In this document: positions 12,356-25,017 of the stretch, piece by piece
Numbering within the stretch: the first letter of the stretch is position 1
Layout of the letters: each line of letters begins with the position of its first letter
Source of the DNA: Asterias rubens
Lineage: Eukaryota; Echinodermata; Asteroidea; Forcipulatida; Asteriidae
Assembly (NCBI RefSeq): GCF_902459465.1
Contig: NC_047083.1
Location: 2,544,501-2,608,500 of the forward strand
Direction of reading: 5' to 3'
Length of the DNA stretch: 64,000 nt
Position numbers and translations under genes: made by a program
The notes under the pieces: generated by a model
The model's input: only the letters and a program-made list of their open reading frames with translations
What the model was told of the DNA's origin: nothing
The model's database searches: none

Positions 12356-13200
12356 CCCTCATATTGTCTGACCATTCCTAATCACCCACTGTGGTTAATA
12401 AACTATGCCAGCCTCAGGAGGTGAATGCATCTACACAGCACAGTCAACCCTCCTACTGTCTTGACCATTCAATCTCGTCCATTGGTGTAGAATGATAAAT
12501 GCACTGTGCCAGCCTCAAGTGGTAAATTGCATCTACACAGTACAACCCTCATACTGTCTGACCATTCCTAATCACCCACTGTGGTTAATAAACTATGCCA
12601 GCCTCAGGTGGTGAATGCATCTACACAGCACAGTCAACACTCCTACTGTCTTGACCATTCAATCTCGTCCATTGGTGTAGAATGATAAATGCACTGTGCC
12701 AGCCTCAAGTGGTAAATTGCATCTACACAGTACAACCCTCATACTGTCTGACCATTCCAAATCACCCACTGTGGTTAATAAACTATGCCAGCCTCAGGTG
12801 GTGAATGCATCTACACAGCACAGTCAACCCTCCTACTGTCTTGACCATTCAATCTCGTCCATTGGTGTAGAATGATAAATGCACTGTGCCAGCCTCAAGT
12901 GGTAAATTGCATCTACACAGTACAACCCTCCTACTGTCTGACCATTCAATACCATCCTCTTGTTTCGAATGATAAATGCACTGTGCCAGCCTACAATATA
13001 ATATCATGTGATGAATGCATCCATAACACAGTCAACCCTCCCACTGTCTGACCATTCAATATCATCTAATGTGGTTTTGAATGATAGATGCACTATGCCA
13101 GCATGCAATGATATAAATGTAGGGAATGCATCTGCAAAGTACACGGTCAACCCTCCTACTGTTTTACCATTCAACATCATCCACTGTGGTCATCAAAAGA
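12356..13200. repeat. 190-bp tandem satellite with two-subunit structure
   Basis: The word ATACTGTCTG, or a one-base variant of it, recurs at 12361, 12551, 12741 and 12931, an exact 190-bp spacing. Each 190-bp unit holds two diverged halves of about 95 bp (both with CTGTC..GACCATTC, then GCCAGCCTCA, then GCATCTACACAG). After 12931 more diverged monomers run to about 13200, with a stray fragment near 13650. The array starts about 1.8 kb 3' of GNPTAB. Confidence 0.93.
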
Positions 13201-13445
13201 AGGGGCGGGTCCAAACACCCTGGACCCTGCCCCCCCCCCCCGACCCTATCAAGTCTTATCTATTTATTGTTGTACATAATCATTATTAATGTTTTATACA
13301 TTTCCTTTTTGTACTAATCAAGCTTGTATTGAGTTATTCATTTATTATAATAAAGTTAATTCTAACGGTACTAAATCATTGAATCATTAAATCATAACAG
13401 TGGATTTCAAATGAAACGTTAATTTTGATGGAATAGACCACTAAA

Positions 13446-13600
13446 GGCCCGGTCCCACTGCAGCGATAACGAGAACGACGCAAAGAGACGCATTCTATTG
13501 GTTGAATGAGCGTGTGCGTATTCTGCGTGGTGCAATTCAACCAATACAATGCGTTCTCTTTGCGTCGTGATCGTTATCGTTCTGCAGTGTGACTCGGGCT
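13446..13600. mobile_element. GGCCCGGT-ended inverted-repeat element, copy 1
   Basis: Left arm GGCCCGGTCCCACTGCAGCG faces right arm CTGCAGTGTGACTCGGGCT. Inner arms hold ATTGGTTGAATGAGCGTG and its partner AATTCAACCAAT. Same family as the elements at 47153-47326 and 60776-60977. Non-coding. Confidence 0.85.
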
Positions 13601-14255
13601 TAATTTTCCTTCCTCCATAAATAGACTATAAAGCAGGATCCAGTAAAACATCAATATCATCTATTGTGGTTTTGAATGATAGATGCATGTTGTGTTGTTT
13701 TCTTATCAATTGCCAAAATAATAACGATGAAACAAAAGAGTGTTTTTACTGTCATCACAAATTGTCAATTTGGAAAATAATTCCAAACATTAAATTTTTC
13801 TGTTCATCCTTAAAAAAAAAAAGGGATATCTCCTTCATTGTAAAACAAAAACAGTGTTAAAATTTGAATGGAAATAGAAATGTGTAATATATGTAAAAAA
13901 TCTTTAAAAAATAATCCGTCTTTCACTTTTTCATTACAAAAATTGGTGAAAGAGCAAGTTTGGTTAATTATTTTGTAGACAATTATCTTAAAATGGGTTT
14001 TAAAAATATCTTTAGTTCGATACTAATTTAACGAAGCTGCCAAAGGTAGGGCTAATTTTGGTGATGGGAAAACGGAGAACTATTTTTTATTTATTGATCT
14101 GTTACTTTTTTAAAATTAAACTTGGAGAATTTGGAAGATAACTTTTTGTGGATATTTTGCTTAATTTTACGGTTTGTTTGTTATTCTACGGTCAAAACTC
14201 ACACCAAGTGGTCCGGCTGGCAAGTTTAGTGTTGAAAAGCAACCCTGTTTCATAC

Positions 14256-14313
14256 GAAATATAGACCAGTGAAATATAGACCAGTGAAATATAGACCAGT
14301 GAAATATAGACCA
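14256..14313 (+). repeat. 15-bp minisatellite, four copies
   Basis: GAAATATAGACCAGT repeated four times without a mismatch until the last copy ends. Confidence 0.95.
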
Positions 14314-14768
14314 ACGGATGAGTGAAATGAAAACCTAACTGGTCCTGCTTGCCAGTCACTAAAAAAGAATTAAATACTTTTAACCCTGAAAAGTATTTAA
14401 TCCGTATCTAGATACGCCCCCCCCCCCCCTAAAAAATAAGAAAAACAATTGAACCAGTAGTAACTGTTGTTTTAAGATGTTTTAAAGATAATTTAATAGT
14501 ATATATCACTACGTACAAATAATTTTTATTTTGTGACCACATTGCACGTAATCAGCTTAAACATGATTCTGAAAAAGTACAAAACAACTTGAGGTTCCAC
14601 AGTATTTTTCCATCAACATGCCTGAGAAAATATTTATAAAAAATATAAATCATTATCAAGTACAAGCCAAGAAGAAGTTTGTGACCAAATTGCATTGCAT
14701 TATAAACAACTGCACACAACTCTGGACACCAGAGACTCGCAATAAATTTTTAAAGATAAATACTTTGT

Positions 14769-15157
14769 TTAAAGGCAGTAGACACAATTGGTAATTGTCA
14801 AAGACTAGCCTTCACAGTTGGTGTATGTCAGCATAAGCATAAAATAACAAACCTGTGAAAATTTGAGCTAAATCGGTCATCGAACTTGCGAGATAATAAT
14901 GAAAGAAAAAAAAACACCCTTGTCACACGAAGTTGTGTGCGTTAAGGTGGTTGATTTCGAGACCTCAAGTTCTAAATCAGAGGTCTCGAAATCAAATTCG
15001 TGGAAAATTACTTCTTTCTCGAAAACTATGGCACTTCAGAGGGAGCCGTTTCTCACAATGTTTTATACCATCCACCTCTCCCCATTACTCGTTACCAAGA
15101 AAGGTTTTATGCTAATAACTGTTGTGAGTAATTACCAATAGTGTCCACTGCCTTTAA
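14769..15157. mobile_element. Family 1 TTAA-ended element, full length
   Basis: Both TTAA ends and the inner GAGACCTCAAG/GAGGTCTCGAAATC pair are present; about 389 bp. Confidence 0.9.
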
Positions 15158-15517
15158 CATAGTATTTGAAGTATTTTAAAGATTTAGGACCTCAGTTTTT
15201 TGTGCGCCGACTTCAAGAACTGAAGTTCGACCCCCTCAAAAAAAATAAAAAATTCAACCACAACAGACATGAGGTAAATGGTATTCCCCCAATATGTCCA
15301 TCGCCCAAAATCAAGCATAGTGTAGCAAAAACGAGACAAACATAACAGTTTGCCCTAGAACCGTTGCATAGGTTGCCATTGTCGGGGTGAAGTATCGGAA
15401 ACGCGCAAGGCTCTTGACCAATGATAGGTCTTCCTTTAGTCTCAGTGAGATACTGTTTGTGCGTATGATGTCACATGTACGGGGATATTATGCATTCAAA
15501 GCGCTCTAACATTATTA

Positions 15518-15775
15518 CATTAAAAACCAATGCCTTGGTTTTTTCAAGATCAAAGTCAAATAAAAATCAGTCTCCACTGTAAATTCTGAGTAATCAAATA
15601 AAATAAAATCGAAGTCAAATGAAAAATTACAGTCTTTACTGTAAATTCTAAGTAATTAAATCAAGTAAAATACATTAAAACCAATGCGTTGGTTTTAAAA
15701 AATCAAAGTCAAATAAAAATAAGTCTCCGAGTGGTTTAATAAATAAATTACGTTAAAAAACAAACATCAGCCGAC
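15518..15775 (+). repeat. AT-rich direct repeats (about 150-bp spacing)
   Basis: ACCAATGCCTTGGTTTT, then ATCAAAGTCAAATAAAAAT, then AGTCTCC recur about 153 bp apart, with a shorter related unit between (TCGAAGTCAAATGAAAAATT). Confidence 0.7.
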
Positions 15776-15982
15776 CACTGCAAATACCGAGTAATTAAAT
15801 ATAAGGCAGTACATATGTAAGCAGCATGTGGCAACAGAGCATTCTCCCAAATAAACGTCAAGTCGTTTCACCACGCATCACCGAGTTCAACTTCCCGCCT
15901 GTTTTTCCCGCCTTCGTGCATCACCAAGCTAGTCCGCCGCCCAGTACTTAAGCAGCATGCAGCATCAGAGTCCAGCTTTCTC

Positions 15983-16020
15983 CAGAAGACGATCAGAGCA
16001 TACTGATCGAAACGTCGAGT
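15983..16020 (+). ncRNA. Hammerhead-ribozyme-like motif, possibly retroelement-derived
   Basis: CAGAAGA, then the stem GATCAG-agcata-CTGATC, then GAAAC. The hammerhead core is CUGANGA, stem II, GAAA, so only one core base differs (A for U4). The outer stems I and III are not convincingly closed. It is followed by two GGTTCTTTTCAGAACC hairpins (near 16030 and 16110). Likely a degraded relic; activity is not claimed. Confidence 0.35.
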
Positions 16021-16341
16021 TAAACCAACGGTTCTTTTCAGAACCACCCCAACTCATTTAGAGATAGTTATTACATGGTGTTACCGCAAACTCCTCTATA
16101 TCGTTAATCACTGGTTCTTTTCAGAACCAAAACCACTCAAAACGAGACATTCATATGGAGCTAACGCAACCCTCTCTTAGAATGACGATTAAGTTTGATG
16201 ATATTCAATACAATGCTCAGTGCCCTATACAGGCCTCAATTTCCTAAACCCTGCAAGCAGAAAATTCTGCTTTAGCAAATTTCCTGGCTTAGCAAGAAAT
16301 GACCTGGGTATATTACCAGCCACAGATAAGTACGTACAGGA

Positions 16342-16594
16342 CTGGGCCCAATTTCATGGCTCTGCTTACCGTAAGCACAGAATCAGCGCTTACGGAAGCA
16401 GGGAATTCTGTGCTTCAGCAAGCGTATTTCACGGGTTAGCGGCGAATTTGGGCTTCTCCGCGTGCGTACTCCACGTTACTAGGCATTCTACGCTTACAAG
16501 GCTAGCGCAGAAATTCGGCGCTTGCACGTAAGCGGGGAATCGCGATTGTAAGCGCAGAATTCGGCGGTAAGCAGAGCCATGAAATTGGGCCCAG
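16342..16594. repeat. Long imperfect palindrome with GGGCCCAATTTCATGGCTC ends
   Basis: The left end CTGGGCCCAATTTCATGGCT is matched by the inverse at 16575-16594, with TTACCGTAAGC-type inner repeats. A shorter relative with the same ends is at 38701-38816. Probably a MITE family. Confidence 0.75.
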
Positions 16595-17171
16595 ATTGGC
16601 CAACACCACAATCAAATCTCTCAGTAGAAAACTCTCATCAGGCACAAGGTTGAAGTGGCAATTCTCTACAATTTTGAGCAAGTTTGAGTGGGCACTGTGG
16701 TTAACTAAAGGTTGACTACTTTGACTCAAACTCAGGCTGGTCGACCATTGGTTGACTAATGTGGTTGACCATTTGGAAGCATGCAGTCTCTTACCCATGG
16801 TTTTTATCCCTGGCCCCAAATAGCCTGTTCCATACTAACATGTGTAAAGCGTAGAAGGGAACCAGTGACACTATAGCGAAAATACGGAAGACATCGAATA
16901 CTGTACCAATGGTTGATTAGACTTCGTCGTTCGTCACTCTGCACATGGATTTTGATGGCACAATCACGGGACTAAATGGGGGCACTCGAACTTGCTCTTA
17001 AGGCTATTTGCAAGCCATGGCTTAGGTTTTTGCTTAGGCTATGGCCTAGTATATGGCTTACGCTTTGGCTTAAGCTTGGGTTATGGATTAAGCTCCCATT
17101 AAGTACATATTCAAAATTATTGACAGAGCCAAAATCCGAGCACAAGTCATCGTGTGGTTGCGAAAAAAGGC

Positions 17172-20100
17172 CTACGCTAAGGGGTCAGCGACCAACAGCC
17201 TATTACACCGTTTAACCTCAGCCGCTATCTCGATCTTCTGGAACTCTCCGATAAACGTGAAAAAGAAGACGAGGAAGGCAATCGCCATCCCCCACTCTGA
17301 CGCTGTGCTGACAACATGGAGCGCAAAGCCCTGAGAAGAAAAAAAAAAGACACAAAACAAGGAGAGGTTACCATTATGGCAAAATTTCACAGAGCTTAAT
17401 TTTTAAAAATGTTAGGCCAAAATAAAACAAATATAGAAATATTAAGTTGTGTAAAAAATAATAAAAAACCCAGTTGGTATACCCCATCAGGGTCCACTAA
17501 ATCAAATCAGGGTATACATGTTTACAACAATATACCCCAATCGTTATACCTACCCCATCTTCTGGAAGCCATTTCCTTGGGTCTGTCCCATCCCATTGGG
17601 AATTAGCCACTCCGGCAAACACCATTGCTGAAGACAAGCGAGTCAAGGTACTGAACAATCACACAAATTTGCTAAGCACAGAAAAATTGCTCAGCTTAAG
17701 CAACTCTTCAGACTTAAAAACAAACCCAGATTTGGATGCATTTATCGGTATCTTTTGTCAAGTCTTGTCATCGATTGCGATAAATGTTGTCTTTTGGCAG
17801 GCATGAGGATTGGAGATGATAAAAAAAACAGGAAATAAGAGTCCCAAATTTGTCACCCACCTACGCATACATTTTTGAAGTGTAAAAGAAACCTCCAAAA
17901 CGTGTAGCTTCTTACTGGTAAAATTTGCTTTGTCAGGCTATTAGAAATTGTTGTGCCTGGTCCTCAAATAGGCATGACGAGTTTCAAATTCCCAAGACGC
18001 ATAGCGGCATACTGTTTGCCGCAGGCATAAACGTTAAATATGCGCTGAAAGGATTAAAAGGTAAGGATTGTGTTACTGATGTCTGATTGCGTTTCTTAAG
18101 TAAACTATTTTGGTTCACCATGCAGGAAGTTGCGACTATTTTTGAAGTAGGTGAGGTGACACGATTAACGGAGTAGTTTAAAAACGCGACTTGACTAAGC
18201 ATCTTGACTAAGCGACTTTGACACTAGTCGCCCTCACCCAGGCTTAGCAGTTTGCATTAGCTCATGTTTTTTTTTTCTGAAAGGATACTCGACACAAATA
18301 GTATTGTAGCGATGATAGACAGCGCCAGTCGCAGTCGACAAATGTGAATAGAGCAATGCTGGGGTGTGACTTTGTAAGATATCAAACTCTGAATGAAGCC
18401 GTAGACGAACCCGAGAGCAAAGCACATGGTCGCTCCGATCAGATGAACGATTATCATGTTGGTTTCCTGTCAAAATGAAAGTATTTAGGATTTATTCTAG
18501 TCTGATGTTGAAGTTTGACAGGCCAGTAATTACATTGTAGATAGGGCAAGGCCTTAAATTTATTTTTCAAAAGGGCGCATTTGTGAAAAGAGTCTTACTG
18601 ACCTGTTTGGTTAGTTTTTGAAAGGGCAAGGGCACCAAAACATTTTCTCCTTTCAAAAGGGCACCCTTTGTTTACTTCGAATACATGTTCTGCTTCAGAG
18701 TTATATATACTCCGGCAAACACCATTGCTGAAGACAACACAGGTCCTTTAGGCTGGTAATCAGTTTGCAGTTCAGCTTTTTCTATTTTGTCAATTTGCTT
18801 ACCTGGAAGTTTGCAACGAGGCTCATCCCGAGGGCGGCCAGGGAACCAACGACGACCGCAGCTTTATTCCATTTTAAGACATTCCCTGAGACTGCTTGGT
18901 AATATTCATTTATTTGCTTGTAGCGGACAAAGATTGTGGCAAAGGCTGAGGAGGAAAGAAATGAAGTAAGAAAAGAAAAGTTTGGTCTCACAGTTGGCAT
19001 ATTACTTAGGTGAGATCCCAACCCACGACCTTTGCAATTCTAGTGACCTTTGCAATTCTAGAGCAGTGTCGATACCAACTAGACCACCGAGACAGGCAGT
19101 TCGATTCCTATGTTTTAGCAGCGGGTAGTGCAATGATTTAATAGATAGTAAATTTGCATCAGGATAAAGAATATTTATTTTGATTTTTACCCTTACACAG
19201 GTTTGGGTTTGTATCCCAACCGAGCAATTTGCCTGTGATTTGTTTCACAGAACGCGGGGAAAAGTACCGATTATACAGTGCTAACACGTAAAACCAAAAT
19301 TAATACTCTATATCCCAATGCAAATTTAACATCTCTTCAAAGTTCATCTCTTGCTTTTTATTATTTCTGGCTCTCTCTCTTTTTTCTTTTCTATCTACTT
19401 GCCTTCCCCTGTTATCCGCAAATCAGGACTTACCAAACAGTGCAGCTAGATTCAGGAGTTGACCAAAGATACAACTTTCAGGTGGTTCTGTTCCAGTGTC
19501 ACTGTAAGAGACAAAATAAACAACAAAATTACAGATTGTTTTTATTTCAATGTTTGTTATGTGTAAGTTTGCCCCAACCAAGGCTAAAAAAAACTTTTGG
19601 TAAGAAATAAGAACTAATTTAATAACTTGGGTAAACTGAAGGTTTTTTTTTTTTTTTTGGGGGGGGGGGTAATGTGGGGAAAATTGTTGTAGGATGTCAT
19701 CAAATTTGAAGGATATTTTAACCTCTGCAATTACCTAATATCAGGAAAGTGTGGGGAAGGAATTCTCTGAATCAAGCCCTCCGTGGCCTCCCTAGGGCCT
19801 TCAGACTAATTTAAAGGCAGTGGACACTATTGGTAATTGTCAAAGACCAGTCTTCTCACTTGGTGTATCTAAACATATGCATAAAATAACAAACCTGTGA
19901 AAATTTGAGCTCATTTGGGCGTCGAAGTTGTGAGATATGAATGAAATAAAAAAACACCCTTGTCACACGAAGTTGTGTGCTTTTAGATGATTGATTTCGA
20001 GACCTCAAATTCTAAACTTGAGGTCTCGAAATCAAATTCGTGGAAAATTACTTCTTTCTCGAAAACTATGTTACTTCCGAGGGAGCCGTTTCTCACAATG

Positions 20101-21942
20101 TTTTATACTATCAACCTCTCCCCATTACTCATTACCAAGTGTGGTTTTATGCTGATAATTATTTTGAGTAATTACCAACAGTGTCCACTGCCTTTAAGCG
20201 AGATACAATGTTTTGACAATTCCAAACTCGCACGCAACATTTGTGCTGCTAGTTAAGGAGACATGACAATGTTGCAAAGACACATCCTCATGATGAAACT
20301 TCCTTTTGATATGACGTACCTTATATAGGGAAACCCCGGGCTCACGTGTCCTAGTCCAACAGCAATACAATACCTGCAATGATAGAAAGTAGGCCTAAAT
20401 GCTAATAATAATAGTGGCTTCTTATATTACAGCCCACTCATATCGGTAACTCACTGACGCTCAAGGCCCTTCAACATTCAGTATTTTCCTGCAAGATATG
20501 TGGGACTAGGTTTGAATAGAGAGGCTACTTTTACATAGCACCATGTAATGGTTTACAAGGTGTGGCCTATTGCATGTGCAAAATACATGCACTATATTAA
20601 AGGCAGTGGACACTATTGGTATTTGTCAAAGACTAGTCTTCACAGTTGGTGTACCTCAACATATGCATAAAATAACAAACCGGAGTAAAATTTGAGCTCA
20701 ATCGGTCGTCGAAGTTGCAAAATAACTATGAAAGAAAAATATACCCTTGACACACAAAGTTGTGTGCTTTCTGATGCTTGATTTCGAGACCTCAAATTCT
20801 AAACTTGAGGTCTCGAAATCAAATTTGATGAAAATTACTTCTTTCTCGAAAACTACGTCACTTCAGAGGGAGCCGTTTATTACAATGTTTTATACTATCA
20901 ACCTCTCACCATTACTCGTAATCAAGAAAGGTTTTATGATGATAATTATATTGAGTAATTACCAATAGTGTCCACTGCCTTTAAAATCAGGCTAGGGCCA
21001 TCTTGATTTTCTCCCATTCAAATCAATGTAACCAAAGCATGGCTTGAAGGAGAAATAGTCTGGTACTTTTTTTGTACAATGAATACTAGCATCCAATAAT
21101 GTTACTGGATACAGGGAACACGACCAATATGGTGGCAAATCATACTCACGGAACTATCATAGAGAGTCCCAGAAAGACTCCAACTGAGATCGGTAACCAG
21201 CCGAGACCAGCAAAAATTGACGGAAAACACATTTTCTCCTTTTTCTGGGTGGTCTGTTGACTGCAGAAACAAACAAAAATAGAAATAGTTAGTATCAAGT
21301 AATACACCACAAGGGAAACTGACATAGGGTTGTCATGGGTGACGGGTTTAGAGCATCCAGTTCAAGTTCTGGGCCCAATTTCTTTCATAGAGCTTCTTAA
21401 GCACAAAAAACAGCTAAGCACAACAAAATTATGCTTACCAGAATAAAGTTACCAGCCAAAATACCATGTCGCATGTACAACTTGTGACTGGTATCCTTCT
21501 AAGCAGAAATGTGTCCAGCAGTATTTTCTGTTTAAAAGCAGCTCTATTAAATTTGGCCCTGGTGGTCAAGCCATCAGGGTGTGTGTTCTAATCCTTGTCA
21601 TGACTTTTGTATCCATTAGAAAGTGGTGACTCAGCGACCACCACTTGAATTCTGTGCGCTAGACCATGCAGGGAACGATTTTCGTCCAGCCATTTTATTT
21701 AGCAAGGAATTTGAGTGAACTTATTTTTGGTTGCAAATCTTGTGTTAAGAGTAGAAATTGAAAGATTTGGTGTAGCATTTTGCTCTGCTACACAATGGAA
21801 ATCGTTCACGGCCATGACACACTATTTCTCTAAAAGTTAACCAAGCTAAATACCTTTGTCCTAAAGATGTTGACCCATACAGTGTATTACTAGTACCATT
21901 CTCCGATTTATCACTGTTTTCCAATTCAACCGCGTCACTCAT
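17172..21942 (-). CDS. DRAM-family membrane protein, paralogue A (291 aa)
   Basis: Member of the Frag1/DRAM/Sfk1 family, six-span proteins that in vertebrates sit in lysosomes and promote autophagy. Exons, 5' to 3' on the minus strand: 21942-21854, 21260-21150, 20373-20320, 19501-19434, 18945-18803, 18466-18289, 17627-17554, 17330-17172 (TAG). Lengths 89, 111, 54, 68, 143, 178, 74 and 159 bp sum to 292 codons in one frame. Visible: a polar cytosolic N-terminus starting MSDAVELENSDKSENG, a first span after LGWLP, the family signature GHVSPGFPYISDTGTEPPES, then FVRYKQIN, GMSLVANFQ, SLISYKVTPQHC and STASEWGMA. The start ATG is the only one keeping all junctions in frame upstream, but an in-frame Met also begins exon 2 (MCFPSIF). 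The intron after exon 6 has U12 signals. The role in this animal is inferred from the family. Confidence 0.92.
17628..18288 (-). other. U12-type intron of DRAM A (exon 6 to 7)
   Basis: The donor reads GTATCCTTTC, matching the minor-spliceosome consensus. The branch region ACCTTGACT (17641-17650 complement) has its A 15 nt before the CAG acceptor. Other introns of this gene have ordinary GTAAG/GTACG donors. Confidence 0.85.
18709..18737 (-). pseudogene. Relic copy of DRAM A exon 7 start
   Basis: 29 bp identical to 17609-17637, which covers the acceptor and first 19 bases of exon 7. It lies in the intron between exons 5 and 6. Too short to be a usable exon; it marks a past local duplication. 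Confidence 0.75.
19811..20197. mobile_element. Family 1 TTAA-ended element, full length, in DRAM A intron
   Basis: Both ends and the inner inverted pair are present (387 bp). It lies between exons 3 and 4 of DRAM A. Confidence 0.9.
20403..20590 (-). mobile_element. SINE-like body fragment in DRAM A intron
   Basis: TAATAATAGTGGCTTCTTATA followed by TCACTGACGCTCAAGG and TAGCACCATGTAATGG, the same body as 39121-39523 without head. Confidence 0.6.
20597..20984. mobile_element. Family 1 TTAA-ended element, full length, in DRAM A intron
   Basis: Complete ends and inner pair, 388 bp, about 400 bp from the preceding copy. Lies between exons 2 and 3. Confidence 0.9.
21371..21565. repeat. Inverted-repeat element with GGGCCCAATTTC...TTTGGCCCT ends
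   Basis: Arms hold ATAGAGCTTCTTAAGCAC and the inverse TTTAAAAGCAGCTCTAT, with GCTTACCAG inside. Related copies: 30287-30530, 32655-32830, 32885-33060, 41012-41262, 43116-43362, 50205-50385 and 61340-61525. Confidence 0.7.
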
Positions 21943-22597
21943 TTTGCATATGTATCAGGTTCAATTAAACAACCTGGTAAACACAGTCACATATAAACTG
22001 GATCTGGATCCGGATTCTGGATGGATACTAGCTACGAAACACTTCTAGTGGAGCCAGGCACACAGGGCTTGGTGCCCATGAAGAAGCTTCGTACAGCTAG
22101 GTGATGTGCTCTAGAGCAGCTAATTTGAAGTCTTTGTAAATCTTGGATGGTAGTAATAATATGTACAGTAGTTTGTTCCAGTCTTTAAACTTGGGTAGAG
22201 AACTGTTGGGTAGAGAACTTAACTTGTAGCAGTCCTTGTTGGATTGGATAACACTAGCAGTTTATGGTTTGCAGATGGCAGAGATTGAAGTTTTTATGTT
22301 ATATCCGAGTTTTGTAGAATTTCCCTTTGAATGGCTGTACGTACAGGAAGTAGTGAACCGTCTGTGGTTAACAGGTTCCCGTTGGTATACTTATGTAACA
22401 GGAATTGATCTTTGGCCTAAATAATCACAACGCACACACACCTTTATTTACAATGTATCCATCAATCATGATAATGATTATAGTGTAGGTGAAAGGTCAT
22501 ACAGGCTAATATGTCATTATGACTTTAGGATTGGTCAAAACGACAAGTTACAACTCAGTTTGTGTACACTTCTCAAACCACATTATTTTGTTGTATT

Positions 22598-22720
22598 GAC
22601 CCAATTCACCCGAGGTCATCATCAAATAATCTTGGATGCGCCATATTGGTGGGCAGTGTCACTGTGCGTTATTTAGTTGTGCGCATTTTAGGTGACGCGG
22701 CGGTTACACGCCGACAAAAA
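22598..22720. mobile_element. TTGACC-end element fragment, copy 2
   Basis: TGACCCAATTCACCCGAGGT, GGATGCGCCATATTGGTGG and GTCACTGTGCGTTATTTAGT match the copies near 11398 and 29068. Confidence 0.6.
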
Positions 22721-22722
22721 TG

Positions 22723-22957
22723 CCTTGAAAGTGCATGGTTTTCCTTATACCTCATGAACTAACACGGCATGCCATTTTGTGGAGTCAATTTGTTAGTTCG
22801 CTTAAGTAAAAAGAAAATCCTGCACTTTCGAGGCATGTTTGTGTGGATCATTATATTCTTCTTTTAAAACATCTAACCATATCGATTTCATAACAAACTG
22901 TTTCAAAATGCTTTTCATAGAGCAACTCGACAGATCCAAGGCAACGTGTTCCTTTAA
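22723..22957. mobile_element. Family 2 TTAA-ended element, partial
   Basis: Carries the right end GGCAACGTGTTCCTTTAA and the central ACTAACACGGC/GTTAGTTCGC arms, but the left third is missing. Confidence 0.75.
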
Positions 22958-24713
22958 TGCGTTATACTCGGCTCTTTACCCCCAGTTCTTGTGAACAAAA
23001 ATCCACAGGCAAATCACTCAGGTGGGATTCGAACCCATGATGTTTACCAATAGACCATCGAGCTAGCAGTTCAAATCTTATGTGTGTTAGCAGCATGTAC
23101 CATCATGTGATTAAATAGATGCTATTTTTTTTTATTGGAGATAAAGAATACAGTTAGTAACCCTTACACCAATAAGCACAGTATATTTGGTCCTTTCCTG
23201 AACTGAGTTCTGTGAAGAAAAAAAAAGTGAATAAAGCAAGGCAGGGCTTACTAAACCAGAACAAGCTTTACCCCGTCAAAATGTGATACTTTTTTACACA
23301 CAGAGAAATTTTGTTCTTTATGTATGAGCTGTTATTAGAAAAGTTCATGCGCATGCTTTTGTTTTTTATCCATTTGGATAGTTCAATTTTTGAGATTGAT
23401 TGGTACTTTTCCAAGGATCTGCAGAATCAAAAGGTTTCAGAGTTGGCTTCAAAAGTCATGAAAGTGGGGCTAGCAGAAACAAATGTAAAAATGCAACATA
23501 CAACAACAGGGTCTCCACACAACATTTTTTAGGGAGAAATAGTCCCACTTGTGTGCCTAACAAAAGGATTTGGAGCTGGGCCAAACAACCACAAGTTGGG
23601 CTAAATCCAGTTATTGGGGCGCCAGCTGCTGTTTTTTCCCTGAAATTTGTCTTTATCAATAATGACAAATTTTTGTACATGTACTCCCACACAGAATTGG
23701 GAGTACATGGGTCCGCCTGATCATCACGTAATGAGTTGGCCGTAATCGTACTCGGGCGGTAAACGCAGGTTTCCAGTTGGGATAATAATCTCGGATCGGC
23801 CAAGAGATACACGTGGAAATGCAGCGGTTTTTTATCTGTACATCGTAATTGCCACAGGCCTGATCTCGGCAGCCAATCACGCAAAGTTTGCTTCGTGCAT
23901 ACTACGTGTCTCGTACGCTGTGTTGTTGTGATGTGCGAGGCATGGTAGTCGATGTCAGCATACAAAATTGTGTGCGTGATTGGCTGAGGTTGTGAACTGT
24001 GGCAATGTCGGTGTACAGAAAAAAAGATCGCACAAAAGTCGATGGTCGAGGGGGTCGTGGGTCGTGGGGGTCCAGGGGGTTTTAGAACAGCCCGTCTGAG
24101 ATCATCTCCACAAACGATAGTGGAACGAACCTCATATAGTTCTATTCTAGGGAGGAGGCTAGGCTGAGAAAAAAGGAATACAGCGCCCCAGTTGAGTTAC
24201 TGGGTCTAGGTTAAGCTAGGAAAGAAACAACCAGCAAGCAGAAGCAGCAAGTCACACCTTTTGCAAATAAATACTACCTGGTTGATTTCACACCGATTAA
24301 TGGTTGACAACTGTCAGAACGTGCAGCACTATATGTCGTCATGACTGTGCTGTGGGAAGGGAAAAGCAAAAGGTGCCAACACACACAGGCAACGGGCATC
24401 AGAAGCAACAATGATTTTTACTCCATTTTCCAACCAACAAAAGTCAAAGAGAGATTGCATTTTATTTTTGCTTTTTCGACCATGCCTGATTGATTGTCAT
24501 AATTGGTAAAGTCTAAAAGTGTATCGCCCACCCAGGCCATGCTGGGCTATCTCATTTTTGGTTGTTTCCCCTTGTATCCCTGGTAGTGGTATTGGGCTGA
24601 ACACTCCATCTCAATTGGTTCAGTCAGAAAAATATCCTGCCGGATACATCTACGCTAACTTGCGCACTGTGTGTGGAAATAGACTACTACATGTATTTGT
24701 TGTTGCTTATTTA

Positions 24714-24842
24714 GGAAAAGTTTCCGTATGGCGCCACCACTTTTTCATTCGCAATAAAATAATATAGTGTCTAATTTACCTGATTGATATATCCCTTTTT
24801 GTAAAAATGAGTGAAAAAGTGGTGGCACCATACGGAAAGTTA
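24714..24842. repeat. Inverted repeat with about 33-bp arms
   Basis: AAGTTTCCGTATGGCGCCAC..TTTTTCATT pairs with AATGAGTGAAAAAGTGGTGG..CGGAAAGTT across a loop of about 57 bp; the arms differ at only a few bases. Confidence 0.8.
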
Positions 24843-25017
24843 TCCCTTATTTATATGTCCCTTGAATTTAGCTAGCATGGCCAGCAGTAGGCCTATTCTT
24901 GCAAAGCAATGTACTGTGGTGAAATGGGACTTGACTAAAAACACTAACACTGTGCATGTGACAGTATACTGTACATAACAATTTCTTCCTTCCTCCCGAT
25001 CCCCTGAGCTGAATCCT

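Larger units (their letters stand above)
10600..17171. other. Intergenic region between GNPTAB and DRAM A
   Basis: No exon could be supported on either strand. It holds the satellite, several inverted-repeat elements, a family 1 element and AT-rich unique-looking stretches (11.6-12.3 kb, 13.6-14.2 kb and 14.4-14.7 kb) in which I see nothing recognisable. Confidence 0.7.

Noticed and set aside
23456-23965. 169-codon minus-strand open frame
   Set aside because: No recognisable domain, biased composition and no splice-consistent neighbours; it is probably chance, though a 5' exon cannot be excluded.
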